In this document: positions 8,344-17,571 of the stretch, piece by piece
Numbering within the stretch: the stretch's first letter is position 1
Layout: each line of letters starts with the position of its first letter
Source: JBBIRG01 sp964410965
Lineage (GTDB): Bacteria > CLD3 > SB21 > JBBIRG01
Assembly (NCBI GenBank): GCA_964410965.1
Contig: CAYPIY010000006.1
Span: 263,744 to 327,743, forward strand
Direction: 5' to 3'
DNA: 64,000 bases
Position numbers and translations under genes: made by a program
The notes under the pieces: generated by a model
The model's database searches: none
The model's input: the letters and a program-made list of their open reading frames with translations, nothing else
What the model was told of the DNA's origin: nothing

Positions 8344-9615
8344 TTGAAACTGCACACAAAAATACTGCTGGGCCTGCTGATTGGCCTCATTACCGGAATC
8401 GCCGTAAATCAGCTGATTTCAGAACCGAACGGGGTCAGTCCGGAACTGGAATATTTCATTGTAAACATCACTGATCCCGTCGGCCAGGTGTTTTTACGCC
8501 TCCTTTTCATGATCGTGGTTCCCCTGGTATTCGCATCCCTTGCGCTCGGGGTGGTCAACCTGGGAGACCGGCATCAGCTGGGAAGGATAGGTTTCCGGGT
8601 CATTTTGTATTTCCTGTTTCTGACGGTATCAGCCGTGGTGATCGGCTTGCTGATGGTCGATGTATTTCAGCCCGGCAGGAATTTTGATCCCGGAACACAA
8701 GCCCTTCTCATCACGAAATACGGGGACAACACAAGCCAGCTGATTACGAAAAGCAGGGAAATATCGCTCAGCCTGATGATGTTCGTGGATATGCTGCTGC
8801 CAAAAAACATGATCCGGGCGGTTGTGGATATGCAGATGCTGCCGACAATAGTTTTCGCTTTTATGTTCGGTATCATGATGCATCATTTCCAGCCTGCGGT
8901 GATGGAGTCCTGCAAAAAAGGGCTTACTGCGGTTTATGAATTTTCAATCCGGATTGTCGACCTTGCGATGCGATTCGCGCCCTTTGCCGTGCCCTGCCTC
9001 GTATTCGGAATTTCAGCCCGATTCGGGCTGAGCATTCTCAGGCCGCTGGGCTTATACGTACTGCTTGTGTTTACCGGTTATCTGGTGCATATGATAGTGA
9101 CTTATTCGGTTATACTGAGGACATTCGGAAAAATGAGTCCGTTGTCATTTTACCGTACGGTGAAATCAGTAATGATAACGGCATTTTCAACCAGTTCCAG
9201 CAACGCAACGCTGCCGACAACGATCAAGGTCTCTCAGGAGGATCTGCATTTATCCCCGAATGTCACAGGGTTTGTGCTTCCACTGGGCGCGACGGTGAAT
9301 ATGAACGGCACGGCTCTTTATGAGGGTTTGACGGTGCTTTTTATCGGCCAGATTTTCGGGGTGGATTTATCCCTTTCCCAGCAGTTACTGGTGGTCGTGA
9401 TGACGGTTCTGACGGCGATAGGAACGGCGGGCATTCCCGGAGGATCGCTACCCATGATCATTCTTGTCATGCAAACGGTGGGGATTCCCGCGGAAGGGAT
9501 CGGGATCATTCTGGGTGTCGACCGCCTGCTGGACATGGGCCGCACGGTCGTGAATGTAACCGGCGATATGGTGACCGCGGTATGCATCGACCGGTCGGAA
9601 AATAAAAAATATTAA
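8344..9615 (+). CDS. DAACS-family dicarboxylate/amino acid:cation symporter
   Basis: About 423 residues from a TTG at 8344. This start puts LKLHTKILLGLLIGL where the family normally begins. An alternative TTG at 8329 lies inside the terminator T-run. No ribosome binding site is visible for either. Family motifs are clear: the serine-rich re-entrant loop FSTSSSNATLPTT, the NMNGTALYEG metal-binding segment and the second hairpin GIPGGSLPMIILVM, with about eight hydrophobic segments. It should take up glutamate, aspartate or C4-dicarboxylates with Na+ or H+ at the inner membrane. GltP/GltT and DctA cannot be told apart from motifs alone. It ends about 40 bases before ccmE. Confidence 0.92.
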   Translation: MKLHTKILLGLLIGLITGIAVNQLISEPNGVSPELEYFIVNITDPVGQVFLRLLFMIVVPLVFASLALGVVNLGDRHQLGRIGFRVILYFLFLTVSAVVIGLLMVDVFQPGRNFDPGTQALLITKYGDNTSQLITKSREISLSLMMFVDMLLPKNMIRAVVDMQMLPTIVFAFMFGIMMHHFQPAVMESCKKGLTAVYEFSIRIVDLAMRFAPFAVPCLVFGISARFGLSILRPLGLYVLLVFTGYLVHMIVTYSVILRTFGKMSPLSFYRTVKSVMITAFSTSSSNATLPTTIKVSQEDLHLSPNVTGFVLPLGATVNMNGTALYEGLTVLFIGQIFGVDLSLSQQLLVVVMTVLTAIGTAGIPGGSLPMIILVMQTVGIPAEGIGIILGVDRLLDMGRTVVNVTGDMVTAVCIDRSENKKY

Positions 9616-9654
9616 ATCTGTTTAATTTGGCAGGAATTATGTAATTTGCTTGGA

Positions 9655-10086
9655 ATGGAAGAAAGGAACGGCTTGACGCACGAAAGAAAAAAACTGATCA
9701 TCGGAATAGGTTTCATCATCGCGGCCGCGGCATTTTTAGGTTATGAAGGCATAAGCGAAAGCAGGAGTTATTACATGTTCGTGGATGAAGTTCTGGCGAT
9801 GGGGGAGGAAGGGAAAAACATACGGATCAAGATACACGGCTCGGTTGTTCCGGGATCTGTCGCAAGGGGACAAGATGGCTTGAGTTTCATCATTGAAAAC
9901 AATCAGAAACAAATTACGGTCAGATATTCCGGGACAAAACCCGTTCCTGATTCGTTTAAGGAGGGCGCGCCTGTGATCATCGACGGCAGGTTGCTTGAAA
10001 ACGGCGATTTTCAGGGCAATTCCATACAGGCCAAATGCGCTTCGAAGTATGAGGCCGAATACAATAAGACAAAACCGCAGAAATGA
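9655..10086 (+). CDS. ccmE: Cytochrome c maturation protein CcmE, Cys variant
   Basis: About 143 residues from the ATG at 9655. Alternatives are a TTG at 9646 and a TTG at 9673 that sits behind GAAAGGA. An N-terminal membrane anchor (KKLIIGIGFIIAAAAFLGY) is followed by an OB-fold: KIHGSVVPGSV, GLSFIIENN, ITVRYSGTKPVPDSFKEGAPVIIDGRL. CcmE carries heme covalently in the periplasm and hands it to apocytochromes. In E. coli the heme-binding site is HDENY. Here the same place reads CASKY, so the His is replaced by Cys in a CxxxY motif. This variant is known from Desulfovibrio and archaea. No other ccm genes are nearby. Confidence 0.85.
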   Translation: MEERNGLTHERKKLIIGIGFIIAAAAFLGYEGISESRSYYMFVDEVLAMGEEGKNIRIKIHGSVVPGSVARGQDGLSFIIENNQKQITVRYSGTKPVPDSFKEGAPVIIDGRLLENGDFQGNSIQAKCASKYEAEYNKTKPQK

Positions 10087-10105
10087 TCCAGCCGGAATGA
10101 TACCC

Positions 10106-11401
10106 ATGATAAAAAAATTTTTTTTATTGGTAATGCCGGCGGCAGCTTTGCTTCTGACCGCGATTGTTCCGGCGCTTCAGGAGCGCTTCAAGATACGGGA
10201 GCAATTTCATAAAACCGCGGCGGTGATATTTTGTTCCACGGGCCTGTCCGGAGTGGGTGCGGATACAAGTAAAGCCTCACAGTTTGTGGCGCACACGCTT
10301 AACGGCACGATTTATCCGAATACGCTTTATCAGGCCTTTCTCGCGGTTCATTACGACGAAATGGATACCGTTCTGACGTTTCACAGCGCGGCCGGGCGCA
10401 CGTATTCCGGCCATTTTCCGGGCGATACCAACACATTTATCCAGCTGGCACGGGGCCCGCTTGAGCAGAACTCGAAAGTGGATTCCCATACGGCTTTTTT
10501 TACGTTCCGGGGCGGATCTTCCCGGATGAAAATCCAGCAGAACCTGTACGCGCGAAAAGATACGAGTTACCGCGTTCATATGGATTATGTTTTCACTTTT
10601 TACCCTGCGACGTCGCCGGATACGGTCCGGTTTACCAATATCAGGATCATGTTCGGGTACGACGGTGATATCGGCACCTCGCTGGGCGGATACAGCAATG
10701 ACAGCTGCGGTTATTACCGCGACGATTCCACGAAACTGATTTACATATACGACTGGCACGATTCCACAAAATCGGTGTTTGCCGGTTTGAGTCTCCTCAG
10801 CGGAGGCGCAGAGGACAGCGCGGGGAACAGGGCGTTGTTTCACCAGACGGTCAATGATTACGGCTCTTCGATGGCTTCGCTCGATACCGTTCTTTATGGA
10901 ATGATGGCAAACCCCTCGATGGATCCGGCTCTCCAGAACACCGATCTGACTGTGTACTGGACAGTGCGGCTGGGCGATAAATTCACCGATAATCCCCGAG
11001 ATACGCTGACCGATACGGTACGGTTTGTATGGGTGAATGGTTTTTCAAGGGATGGCCTTATCCGTTCCGCGAAGGGTCTGAAAGTCAGTCCTCCGGTGAT
11101 CAATCCTCCGGTTGCGATACCTGATAAGACGCGGTTACTGAACAATTATCCGAATCCTTTCAACGCGGGAACTAAAATCCGGTATGAATTATCATACAGC
11201 GGGGAAGTGAGCCTGATCGTTTATAACGCGCTGGGCCAGAAGGTACGAACTCTCGTCAAACAATATCAGTACGCGGGCGCGCATTCGGTTTACTGGGACG
11301 GCAGGGACGAATCCGGAAAAACGGTTGCCGGGGGTTTGTATATCTATCGTTTGAAATCCGGTGACCTCAGCATGACCCAAAAATGTCTGATGGTGAAGTA
11401 A
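10106..11401 (+). CDS. Exported protein with C-terminal type A (T9SS-like) sorting domain
   Basis: About 431 residues from the ATG at 10106 (MIKKFFLL). An ATG at 10097 is a near alternative, and the frame is open upstream but overlaps ccmE. A signal peptide or anchor lies at about residues 3-22. The central 300 residues are a beta-rich domain I do not recognise, with many D/T/S residues. The last 85 or so residues form the FCB sorting domain: NNYPNPFNAGTKIRYEL, YNALGQKVRTLV, VYWDGRDESGKTVAGGLYIYRL and a basic end KCLMVK. In FCB bacteria this domain directs type IX secretion to the cell surface. No secretion genes are in the window. It starts about 20 bases after ccmE. Confidence 0.85.
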   Translation: MIKKFFLLVMPAAALLLTAIVPALQERFKIREQFHKTAAVIFCSTGLSGVGADTSKASQFVAHTLNGTIYPNTLYQAFLAVHYDEMDTVLTFHSAAGRTYSGHFPGDTNTFIQLARGPLEQNSKVDSHTAFFTFRGGSSRMKIQQNLYARKDTSYRVHMDYVFTFYPATSPDTVRFTNIRIMFGYDGDIGTSLGGYSNDSCGYYRDDSTKLIYIYDWHDSTKSVFAGLSLLSGGAEDSAGNRALFHQTVNDYGSSMASLDTVLYGMMANPSMDPALQNTDLTVYWTVRLGDKFTDNPRDTLTDTVRFVWVNGFSRDGLIRSAKGLKVSPPVINPPVAIPDKTRLLNNYPNPFNAGTKIRYELSYSGEVSLIVYNALGQKVRTLVKQYQYAGAHSVYWDGRDESGKTVAGGLYIYRLKSGDLSMTQKCLMVK

Positions 11402-11414
11402 AAAAACTGGCTGA

Positions 11415-13340
11415 TCATTCATGAGCCGCGGATTCCCATTCCTTGTATAAATTCTCCAATAGTTGAATTATTGACTGGTATTCCTTTTGCTTGGAAATGC
11501 TGAGTTCGGCGTTTTTGTACAAATCAGGATCGGCCAGCTGTTGTTCCAGGGAGGATTTGGCCGCCTCTGCTTTTTCTATCTGATCTTCGATGGTCCGGAT
11601 TTGCCGTTCTTTTCTTCGCTGTTCGGCGGCGATCTTTTTTTGTTCTTCCCTGGTTTTCTGGTAGGATTCGCGGGCCTGGGTTTTCTGTTCGTCACGGGAC
11701 TGCGCGGTTTGGGTTATGCCGGTCAGAGCCTGCTCCGCGGTTTTCTTTTCGTGAAAATCGCTGTAGTTGCCGAGAAACAGCCTCAGGCGGCCGTTCTTCA
11801 GTTCGTATACTTTCTGGACCAGCTGATCGAGAAAAGATCGGTCATGCGATACGATCAGAAGCGTTCCTTCGTAATCACCGAGCGCGCCCTGCAGGATTTC
11901 CTTGGTCTGCACGTCGATGTGGTTGGTCGGCTCGTCCAGGATGATGAAATTCACCGGATTCAGAAGCATCTTGGCGAAAGCGAGCCTCGATTTTTCCCCC
12001 CCGCTGAGGACACGGACTTTCTTGTTGATATCCTCGCCTGAAAAAAGGAACGCGCCGAGTATGGTTCTCAGCATCAGCGGAGTCTGTCTCTGGGCGCTCA
12101 GGGCGAGTTCGTCGAACACCGTGTTGGCGCCGTCCAGTTTTTCCGCCTGCTGCTGAGCGTAATATTCCACGGTGACGTTGTGTCCCCACCGGACCGTGCC
12201 GGCCGAAGGCTTATCCATGCCCGACAGCAGGCGCACCAGCGTGGATTTACCGGCGCCGTTCACGCCGATCAGGGCCGCTTTTTCCCCGCGTTCGAGCGAC
12301 AACCGGACGTCCGAGAAAACCTGAAGTTCGCCGTATGATTTGGCGAGCCCTTCCGCCTCAACCACCGTGCGTCCGCTCATCGGCGGCTGGGGAAACCTGA
12401 ACGTCACGGATTTCCGGTCATCTTCCGGAAGCTGAAGATGGTCCATGCGTTCCAGCATCTTTACGCGGCTCTGCACCTGGCGCGCTTTCGTCGCCTTATA
12501 CCGGAACCGGTCGATGAACACCTGTATGCGCCGTATCTCATCCTGCTGGCGTTCATATTCGGCAAGAAGTTTTTCTTCGTTCCCGATCTTTGCCTCTTCG
12601 TATTCTTCGTACGTGCCGGTGTACTCGGTCAGGGCGTTATGATCGAGCTCGACGATGCGGTCGCAGATGCGGTTGATGAACTGGCGGTCGTGCGATACCA
12701 TCAGAACGGCGCCGTCATAGCGGATCAAGTAATCCTCAAACCATTCGATCGTCTCGATGTCCAGGTGGTTGGTCGGCTCGTCCAGCAGCAGCAGGTCAGG
12801 ATTCTGAAGCAGCAGTTTGGCCAGCGCGATCCGCATCTGCCATCCTCCGCTGAAATGATCGCATGGCCGGTCAAAATCCTGGTTCGCGAAGCCCAGTCCG
12901 TTCAGGACCATGGCAGCTTTGGATTCCACGGAGAACGCGCCGTACAGTTCCAGCTGGTGCTGGAGTTCGCCCTGTTCATCGATCAGGTCCGCGTATGAAC
13001 CGGATTCCGGATCCGTGCCTAAAAGAGCCGAATGAATGACTTCAAGCCTTTTTTCGATATTTTTGATTTCCGAAAATGCGGATGTTACCTCTTCCATCAG
13101 GGTTTTTCCGGACGCGGTCAGGCCTTCCTGCGGCAGATATCCGATTCGGAGATGCCGGGAATGAACTACCTGCCCGCCGGTCGGCTGAAGATCGTGGGTC
13201 ATGATTTTCATCAGCGTGGATTTGCCGGTGCCGTTTGCCCCGATCAGCGCCGTACGGTCTTTTCGCCGGATGTGCAGGGAAACCGGGCCGAATAACAACC
13301 GTCCGCCGAACTGCATTCTGAGCTGGACTAAATGAAGCAT
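11415..13340 (-). CDS. ABC-F family ATPase
   Basis: 641 residues with two ABC domains and no membrane segments. Domain 1 has Walker A GANGTGKST, signature SGGWQMRIALAK and Walker B LLLLDEPTNHLD. Domain 2 has GVNGAGKST, LSGGEKSRLAFAK and FIILDEPTNHID. Between them lies the ABC-F linker of charged helices (about 235-300), and a C-terminal coiled coil of about 100 residues is rich in Lys, Glu and Gln. ABC-F proteins bind the ribosome E site and help with stalled translation or antibiotic protection. The domain order and coiled coil resemble Uup/YheS or ABCF3-like members, but the subfamily is uncertain. Its start is 6 bases after the M48 protease stop, indicating an operon. Confidence 0.93.
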   Translation of the reverse strand: MLHLVQLRMQFGGRLLFGPVSLHIRRKDRTALIGANGTGKSTLMKIMTHDLQPTGGQVVHSRHLRIGYLPQEGLTASGKTLMEEVTSAFSEIKNIEKRLEVIHSALLGTDPESGSYADLIDEQGELQHQLELYGAFSVESKAAMVLNGLGFANQDFDRPCDHFSGGWQMRIALAKLLLQNPDLLLLDEPTNHLDIETIEWFEDYLIRYDGAVLMVSHDRQFINRICDRIVELDHNALTEYTGTYEEYEEAKIGNEEKLLAEYERQQDEIRRIQVFIDRFRYKATKARQVQSRVKMLERMDHLQLPEDDRKSVTFRFPQPPMSGRTVVEAEGLAKSYGELQVFSDVRLSLERGEKAALIGVNGAGKSTLVRLLSGMDKPSAGTVRWGHNVTVEYYAQQQAEKLDGANTVFDELALSAQRQTPLMLRTILGAFLFSGEDINKKVRVLSGGEKSRLAFAKMLLNPVNFIILDEPTNHIDVQTKEILQGALGDYEGTLLIVSHDRSFLDQLVQKVYELKNGRLRLFLGNYSDFHEKKTAEQALTGITQTAQSRDEQKTQARESYQKTREEQKKIAAEQRRKERQIRTIEDQIEKAEAAKSSLEQQLADPDLYKNAELSISKQKEYQSIIQLLENLYKEWESAAHE

Positions 13341-13346
13341 GGCCGT

Positions 13347-14468
13347 TCAGTTCTCCAGGGTCCGGAATTGTTCCGCGAAGGCAATCCGGCGGCCGATAGA
13401 GGGATGACTGTAAAACAGGAATTCCACGATGGGATGAGGTGATTCGTCGGAAAGGTTCAGTTCTGCAAGTTTTTTCATGGCTCCGATAAAAATATCCGGC
13501 CTCTGTGTTTCCGACAGAGCGTACCGGTCGGCCTGCCTTTCGAAATGCCGGCTGATCATGTTCTGTACGGGCATGACAGCTATGGAAAATAAAATGATCA
13601 GTAATCCCAGAACAGGCAGAACCGGCAAATCAGTAATCGACTGCTGATAAAATGCCGTGGTAATCCATTCGTAAATCAGAGCTGCCGTTCCCAGTCCGGT
13701 GAAAATGAAAAAAGCGCCTGTGAAAAGAAGTTTATGAATATGGCCGTGAACATAATGTCCCGCCTCATGCGCGAAAATGACCTCGGTTTCCTCCTCAGAG
13801 AAATTCTCCAGCAGGGTATCGGCCAGCAGAATTCTTTTAGATTTACCAAGGCCCGCGAATGCTGCGTTCGCTTTTTTGGTATTCTTGCTGAGGTTGAACT
13901 GGTAGATTCCGGTTATCCGGACCGAAATCCGTTCGCACAGGCGGTTCAGGCGCTCTTTCAGCGATTCCGACTCAACGGGCTTGAACTGATAAAACAGCGG
14001 GAAGAGCAGCACGGGCGCAAGCCGGACCATCAAAACCGAAAACAGGAAATACATCACGCCGACAGGAATCCACCAAAGGTTTCCGAAAGTCAGCAGACAG
14101 AAATAAAAAAAGGCCAGCAGGGGAATGCCGATGGCCAGTCCGACCAGTGAACCTTTCAGTTCTTCCCGGATCCAGCCGGTGATTTTCTGGTTGGAAAGTC
14201 CGAAGCGGTGCTCAAGAATATAACTGTTGTAAAATTCCAGCGGAAAGCCGATCAGCATGCCCGCCACGCTCAGGATCAGTGTGAATGCCAGGAACTGAAT
14301 GTAAACGTTTCCCGTCAGGCTCTCAATCATTCCGGCAAATGTGAAGCTGAATCCGCTGAGGATCAAAAGGACCAGCATGATGAATGAAACCAGTCCGTTC
14401 AGGATGGTAATAATAAGCTTACGCTGGGTGTAAGTTTTATTAGAAGGCTCGTTCATGGCAGCGATCAC
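13347..14468 (-). CDS. M48 family membrane metallopeptidase (Ste24/CAAX protease 1-like)
   Basis: 373 residues. The N-terminal half has four or five hydrophobic segments between about 18 and 160, including the family-typical FPLEFYNSYILEHRFGLSNQ. The catalytic zinc motif is HEAGHYVHGH (H234, E235, H238), and the third ligand is probably the Glu in FERQADRYAL near residue 311. This architecture matches Ste24-type proteases at the inner membrane, where they process or degrade membrane proteins. It lies just upstream of the ABC-F gene with a 6-base gap. An internal ATG at codon 5 (MNEPSNK) is a possible alternative start. Confidence 0.93.
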   Translation of the reverse strand: MIAAMNEPSNKTYTQRKLIITILNGLVSFIMLVLLILSGFSFTFAGMIESLTGNVYIQFLAFTLILSVAGMLIGFPLEFYNSYILEHRFGLSNQKITGWIREELKGSLVGLAIGIPLLAFFYFCLLTFGNLWWIPVGVMYFLFSVLMVRLAPVLLFPLFYQFKPVESESLKERLNRLCERISVRITGIYQFNLSKNTKKANAAFAGLGKSKRILLADTLLENFSEEETEVIFAHEAGHYVHGHIHKLLFTGAFFIFTGLGTAALIYEWITTAFYQQSITDLPVLPVLGLLIILFSIAVMPVQNMISRHFERQADRYALSETQRPDIFIGAMKKLAELNLSDESPHPIVEFLFYSHPSIGRRIAFAEQFRTLEN

Positions 14469-14543
14469 GTATTCCTTTTGTGAGGATATATAATGCGGAA
14501 TCTTCTGAAAGACGCGGGATGTGTATATTATCGAGTGTTGAAA

Positions 14544-15434
14544 TCAGCCGTTTGATTTCAGCCGAGCCAGGATTTCAGAAATTTTCTGTTCCGATTCCGT
14601 TTCCGGAAACTGGCAGGTTCCGGCGCCCTTGTGGCCACCTCCCCCGTATTCGGCCATCAGCTGGCCAACATCGGTTTTGCAGGTACGGTTGAAGATGCTG
14701 TGGCCGACTGCGCATACGATCACGCCGGGTTCCTTGCCCTTGAAAATCCGGATGGAAACATTGGTTTCAGGAAACAGTGTATAGATCAGGAACCTGTTGC
14801 CGCCGGGGAATTTTTCAACTTCACGCGGATCGGTCAGCACGACGTTGCCGTCCTGTTTTGAATATTTCAGGAGCGCGGCCTTGAATTCTTCCTGTTCGCT
14901 GAAATAACGGTCCGTTTTTTCTTTCACTTCGGGAAGTTCCAGGATTTGTTCCAGAGAATATGCCTGGATCCATCCGATCATACGCTGGAAATAATCTTCA
15001 AAATCGGCCAGGCCGGAACGGGGATCGAGAGTATAAGAGACAAGTACCCATCCTTTCGGGTTCAGCACATCTTCTATGTTAAGATTGCCGCTGTCGATCC
15101 GGTCAGTTTCAATCAGCATATCGCCGAACTTTTTAAGTTCATCGGGCTGTTCGTAAAAATCATAGATCACACGGGCGCAGCTTGGCGCAATGGCAAATTT
15201 TCCCTTGTACGCGGAAGTGTCCGATTTGTGCTGCTGGCTGGAATGATGGTCAAACCAGAGCGCGCAGTCAGGATGATAGGGGAGGTTGGCAATGATGTCC
15301 CGGTCCGTTACGGGAACTTTGCCGTCCTGCATGTCTTTGGGTATGGCGAAGATTACCTGATCTATTTTTTCCATGATCGTGATAAAAACAGCGCTGACTA
15401 AACCGTCGAAATCCGTCCGTGTGATAAGTCGCAT
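14544..15434 (-). CDS. DHH-family phosphoesterase
   Basis: 296 residues. The N-terminal DHH domain has TDFDGLVSA near residue 8 and the signature FDHH near 62. The C-terminal DHHA1-like part has the glycine-rich GGGGHKGAGTC near residue 270. This pairing occurs in exopolyphosphatase-like proteins and nano-RNases/cyclic-dinucleotide phosphodiesterases (NrnA). A Mn2+-dependent phosphodiesterase activity is expected, but the substrate cannot be read from the sequence. The protein is soluble and cytoplasmic. It lies on the same strand as the M48 and ABC-F genes with a 75-base gap, so co-transcription is possible. Confidence 0.88.
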   Translation of the reverse strand: MRLITRTDFDGLVSAVFITIMEKIDQVIFAIPKDMQDGKVPVTDRDIIANLPYHPDCALWFDHHSSQQHKSDTSAYKGKFAIAPSCARVIYDFYEQPDELKKFGDMLIETDRIDSGNLNIEDVLNPKGWVLVSYTLDPRSGLADFEDYFQRMIGWIQAYSLEQILELPEVKEKTDRYFSEQEEFKAALLKYSKQDGNVVLTDPREVEKFPGGNRFLIYTLFPETNVSIRIFKGKEPGVIVCAVGHSIFNRTCKTDVGQLMAEYGGGGHKGAGTCQFPETESEQKISEILARLKSNG

Positions 15435-15538
15435 AAGGTGTCCTGAAATATAATTAAATGTAACAGTTGAATTTAAGGCTTTTGTTTAAAAAAGCAAAAA
15501 GTATTTATGAGGTTTTACGGTAAGACGCAGTATAATAA

Positions 15539-16411
15539 TTAATCCCTGAAAATAAATTGGATGTACCGGCCATAAAGGTTTATTGGATCCATGAAATGCC
15601 TGAGTTTTGAGCCCTGACGGTTGTCGTAACCCCTCAGCCATCTTCCGGAATCGTTTCGTTTTGCTTCATTGGCGCTCTGCAGCCGGATTCCGAAATGGAG
15701 ATGTTCGGCGCCGTCACCGTTATTGTCGTCGTCATTGATATACCCGAGTATATCGCCTTTTCTTACTATATCTTCTTCTTTCCACGGGAGCGCCTGACCG
15801 CCGTTCCGGATTCGCTCTTTCCGCAGATGACCGTATATAGAGATGAAAACAGGGGGAATGGAAGATTTTTTCCACGAATCACGGTACTGATGTTCGATCA
15901 CTACAACCAGATCTCCGTATCCGCCGGCGCTTTCGTAATGTTTTATCGTTCCGTCATAGATCGCCCGGACGGTGTCGCCTTCGCTCCCGTAGATGTCGGT
16001 TCCCAGATGATTGTAATCAAAATAAAAAAGGCGTCCCCAGATGACAGGAATTTCCCATGTTGCCTGCTGAGAATGTACGGAGACCGGAAAAATGAAAGGT
16101 GATGTCCGGTCCGGTTCAAGAACCGCCGTGACCGGGCGACGGAAGCGAAAAACGTAATTTAAGTAAAAATCATCAATGGAATCCTTTTCAGACATCGTTA
16201 CCCTGTGCCGAAGCATTTCGAGTTCATAGAATGTACGCCAGTATTCCGGGTCCAGTCCGGCTGATATGTCCTGGAGAGTATCAATTTGTGCCTGAATCAA
16301 ACTGATTTGTGATTTCAGAAATTCTTCATCGGTTCGCAGCGGATCGTGCGGGTGACATCGGGGGAAAAAAACGGATAAAAGCAGGATGCAGATAACTGAA
16401 ATGTATTTCAT
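15539..16411 (-). CDS. Secreted M23-family peptidase (LytM domain)
   Basis: 290 residues. The hydrophobic N-terminus MKYISVICILLLSVFFPRC suggests a signal peptide and possibly lipid attachment at Cys19, although the lipobox is poor. The C-terminal domain has the M23 zinc motifs: HLGTDIYG (H-x3-D), the GHLRKERI strand and HLHFGI (H-x-H). M23 enzymes cut peptide cross-links of peptidoglycan or act as non-catalytic activators of amidases. All metal ligands seem present, so it is probably active. A perfect 7-bp inverted repeat lies just upstream at 16425-16441. Confidence 0.88.
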   Translation of the reverse strand: MKYISVICILLLSVFFPRCHPHDPLRTDEEFLKSQISLIQAQIDTLQDISAGLDPEYWRTFYELEMLRHRVTMSEKDSIDDFYLNYVFRFRRPVTAVLEPDRTSPFIFPVSVHSQQATWEIPVIWGRLFYFDYNHLGTDIYGSEGDTVRAIYDGTIKHYESAGGYGDLVVVIEHQYRDSWKKSSIPPVFISIYGHLRKERIRNGGQALPWKEEDIVRKGDILGYINDDDNNGDGAEHLHFGIRLQSANEAKRNDSGRWLRGYDNRQGSKLRHFMDPINLYGRYIQFIFRD

Positions 16412-16424
16412 ACGTCAGCCTGTT

Positions 16425-16441
16425 TTCAATAGTGTATTGAA
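16425..16441. repeat. Short inverted repeat upstream of the M23 peptidase
   Basis: TTCAATA and TATTGAA flank GTG, about 14-30 bases upstream of the M23 start codon on the minus strand. It could be an operator or simply a small hairpin. No U-tract follows, so a terminator is unlikely. Confidence 0.4.
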
Positions 16442-16535
16442 CGAAACACCGAAAGAATGGTTTCATTCTGCCGGTCTCTGAATGCTACAAAACTGAATTC
16501 TCTGAATCAATGAATTTTTCGTATAGGATACGTAA

Positions 16536-17441
16536 TTAATGGTATTCCGACTTTTCGTATTCCATCGTTCCGGAATGCATCATATCCGGCAAGGTTTTTT
16601 TACGGGTGATCTCAAATGTCGTTAAAAGGCCGCAATGATCGGATAATGGATTTTCCGGATGATTTAAGACCACTTCCGAATGAATCAGGTCCACATGGGA
16701 CCGGTTTTCCTTTGAGCGAAGGATGAAAATATAGTCGATTCTTTCGTCCTGGTCGTGCCTGGAAGATGGCCGTTTGTAAGAGCGGTTTTTAAAAAATGTA
16801 TGTCCTTTTGATGCGGGGTGAAGTGAGCCGTATGTGTCCTGGCTGGAGTCATTAAAAGTATCCAGCATCCAGCCGGTCAGTTGCCCGTATTCGCGCATGT
16901 CAGGATCAATATTAAGGTCGCCGGCCAGCATGGAAGGATATCGGCGCGAGAAAAGCGATATATAACGCTGAAGTTCATGAAGCTGTTTCTGGCGGTTCTG
17001 AATATGCACAGGCAGTTTTCCGGATCCGAGATGAGTATTGAAAAGCTGAATGAAACCATGAGGGGTTTCAATCCTGATCATCAATACGCCCTTGGCGGCG
17101 AAATACTCGTACCATTCGGTATATCGGGTGAATGTGTGCATGTGTTCTTCGACAATGGGGTACCTGGAAAAAAATAAAAGGCCGTTTCCCAGCGCGCCTT
17201 TCAGCATTTTTCGTCCCGGGTGATAACTGTAATATCCGTAATCGAGACTGTTCATAAGCCTTCGTGCGGATTTTTCCGTCCATACTTCCTGAAAGGCCGC
17301 AACGTCGGGGTGAAGTCTGTTGACTTCCTCCGCAATCCTCCGTATCCGCTCATCGACGGAACAGGCAATGGGAAATACGCCTAATTTAAGGCCCCAGGCG
17401 TTAAATGTCAGTACTGAGAGTTTTAGTGCATTATGCATCAT
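16536..17441 (-). CDS. Endonuclease/exonuclease/phosphatase-family hydrolase
   Basis: 301 residues from the ATG at 17441, which has an AAGGGA element nine bases upstream. An ATG at 17459 would add six residues. EEP-fold motifs are present in order: LTFNAWGL, FQEVW (metal-binding Glu), NTHLGSGK, AGDLNIDPD, ERIDYIF and the C-terminal LSDHCGL. The order and the S-D-H end match neutral sphingomyelinase and DNase I-like phosphodiesterases. No signal peptide is apparent, so a cytoplasmic Mg2+-dependent phosphodiesterase is likely. The substrate (lipid, nucleic acid or other phosphodiester) is unknown. Confidence 0.88.
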   Translation of the reverse strand: MMHNALKLSVLTFNAWGLKLGVFPIACSVDERIRRIAEEVNRLHPDVAAFQEVWTEKSARRLMNSLDYGYYSYHPGRKMLKGALGNGLLFFSRYPIVEEHMHTFTRYTEWYEYFAAKGVLMIRIETPHGFIQLFNTHLGSGKLPVHIQNRQKQLHELQRYISLFSRRYPSMLAGDLNIDPDMREYGQLTGWMLDTFNDSSQDTYGSLHPASKGHTFFKNRSYKRPSSRHDQDERIDYIFILRSKENRSHVDLIHSEVVLNHPENPLSDHCGLLTTFEITRKKTLPDMMHSGTMEYEKSEYH

Positions 17442-17571
17442 ATTATGCTTTCCCTTCATTGGTTCGGGGATAAGATAAAATGATATTATTTTCGTAGAAT
17501 TACAGGAATATTATCTGAGTGTGTTCAGTCAAGATACGGATCGGCAATATGGTTCGGTTCGGATGCGGGTA

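Noticed and set aside
9995..10105. Upstream extension of the type A sorting-domain protein into ccmE
   Set aside because: The extra 37 codons overlap ccmE in another frame and precede a normal signal peptide, so the start at 10106 is preferred.
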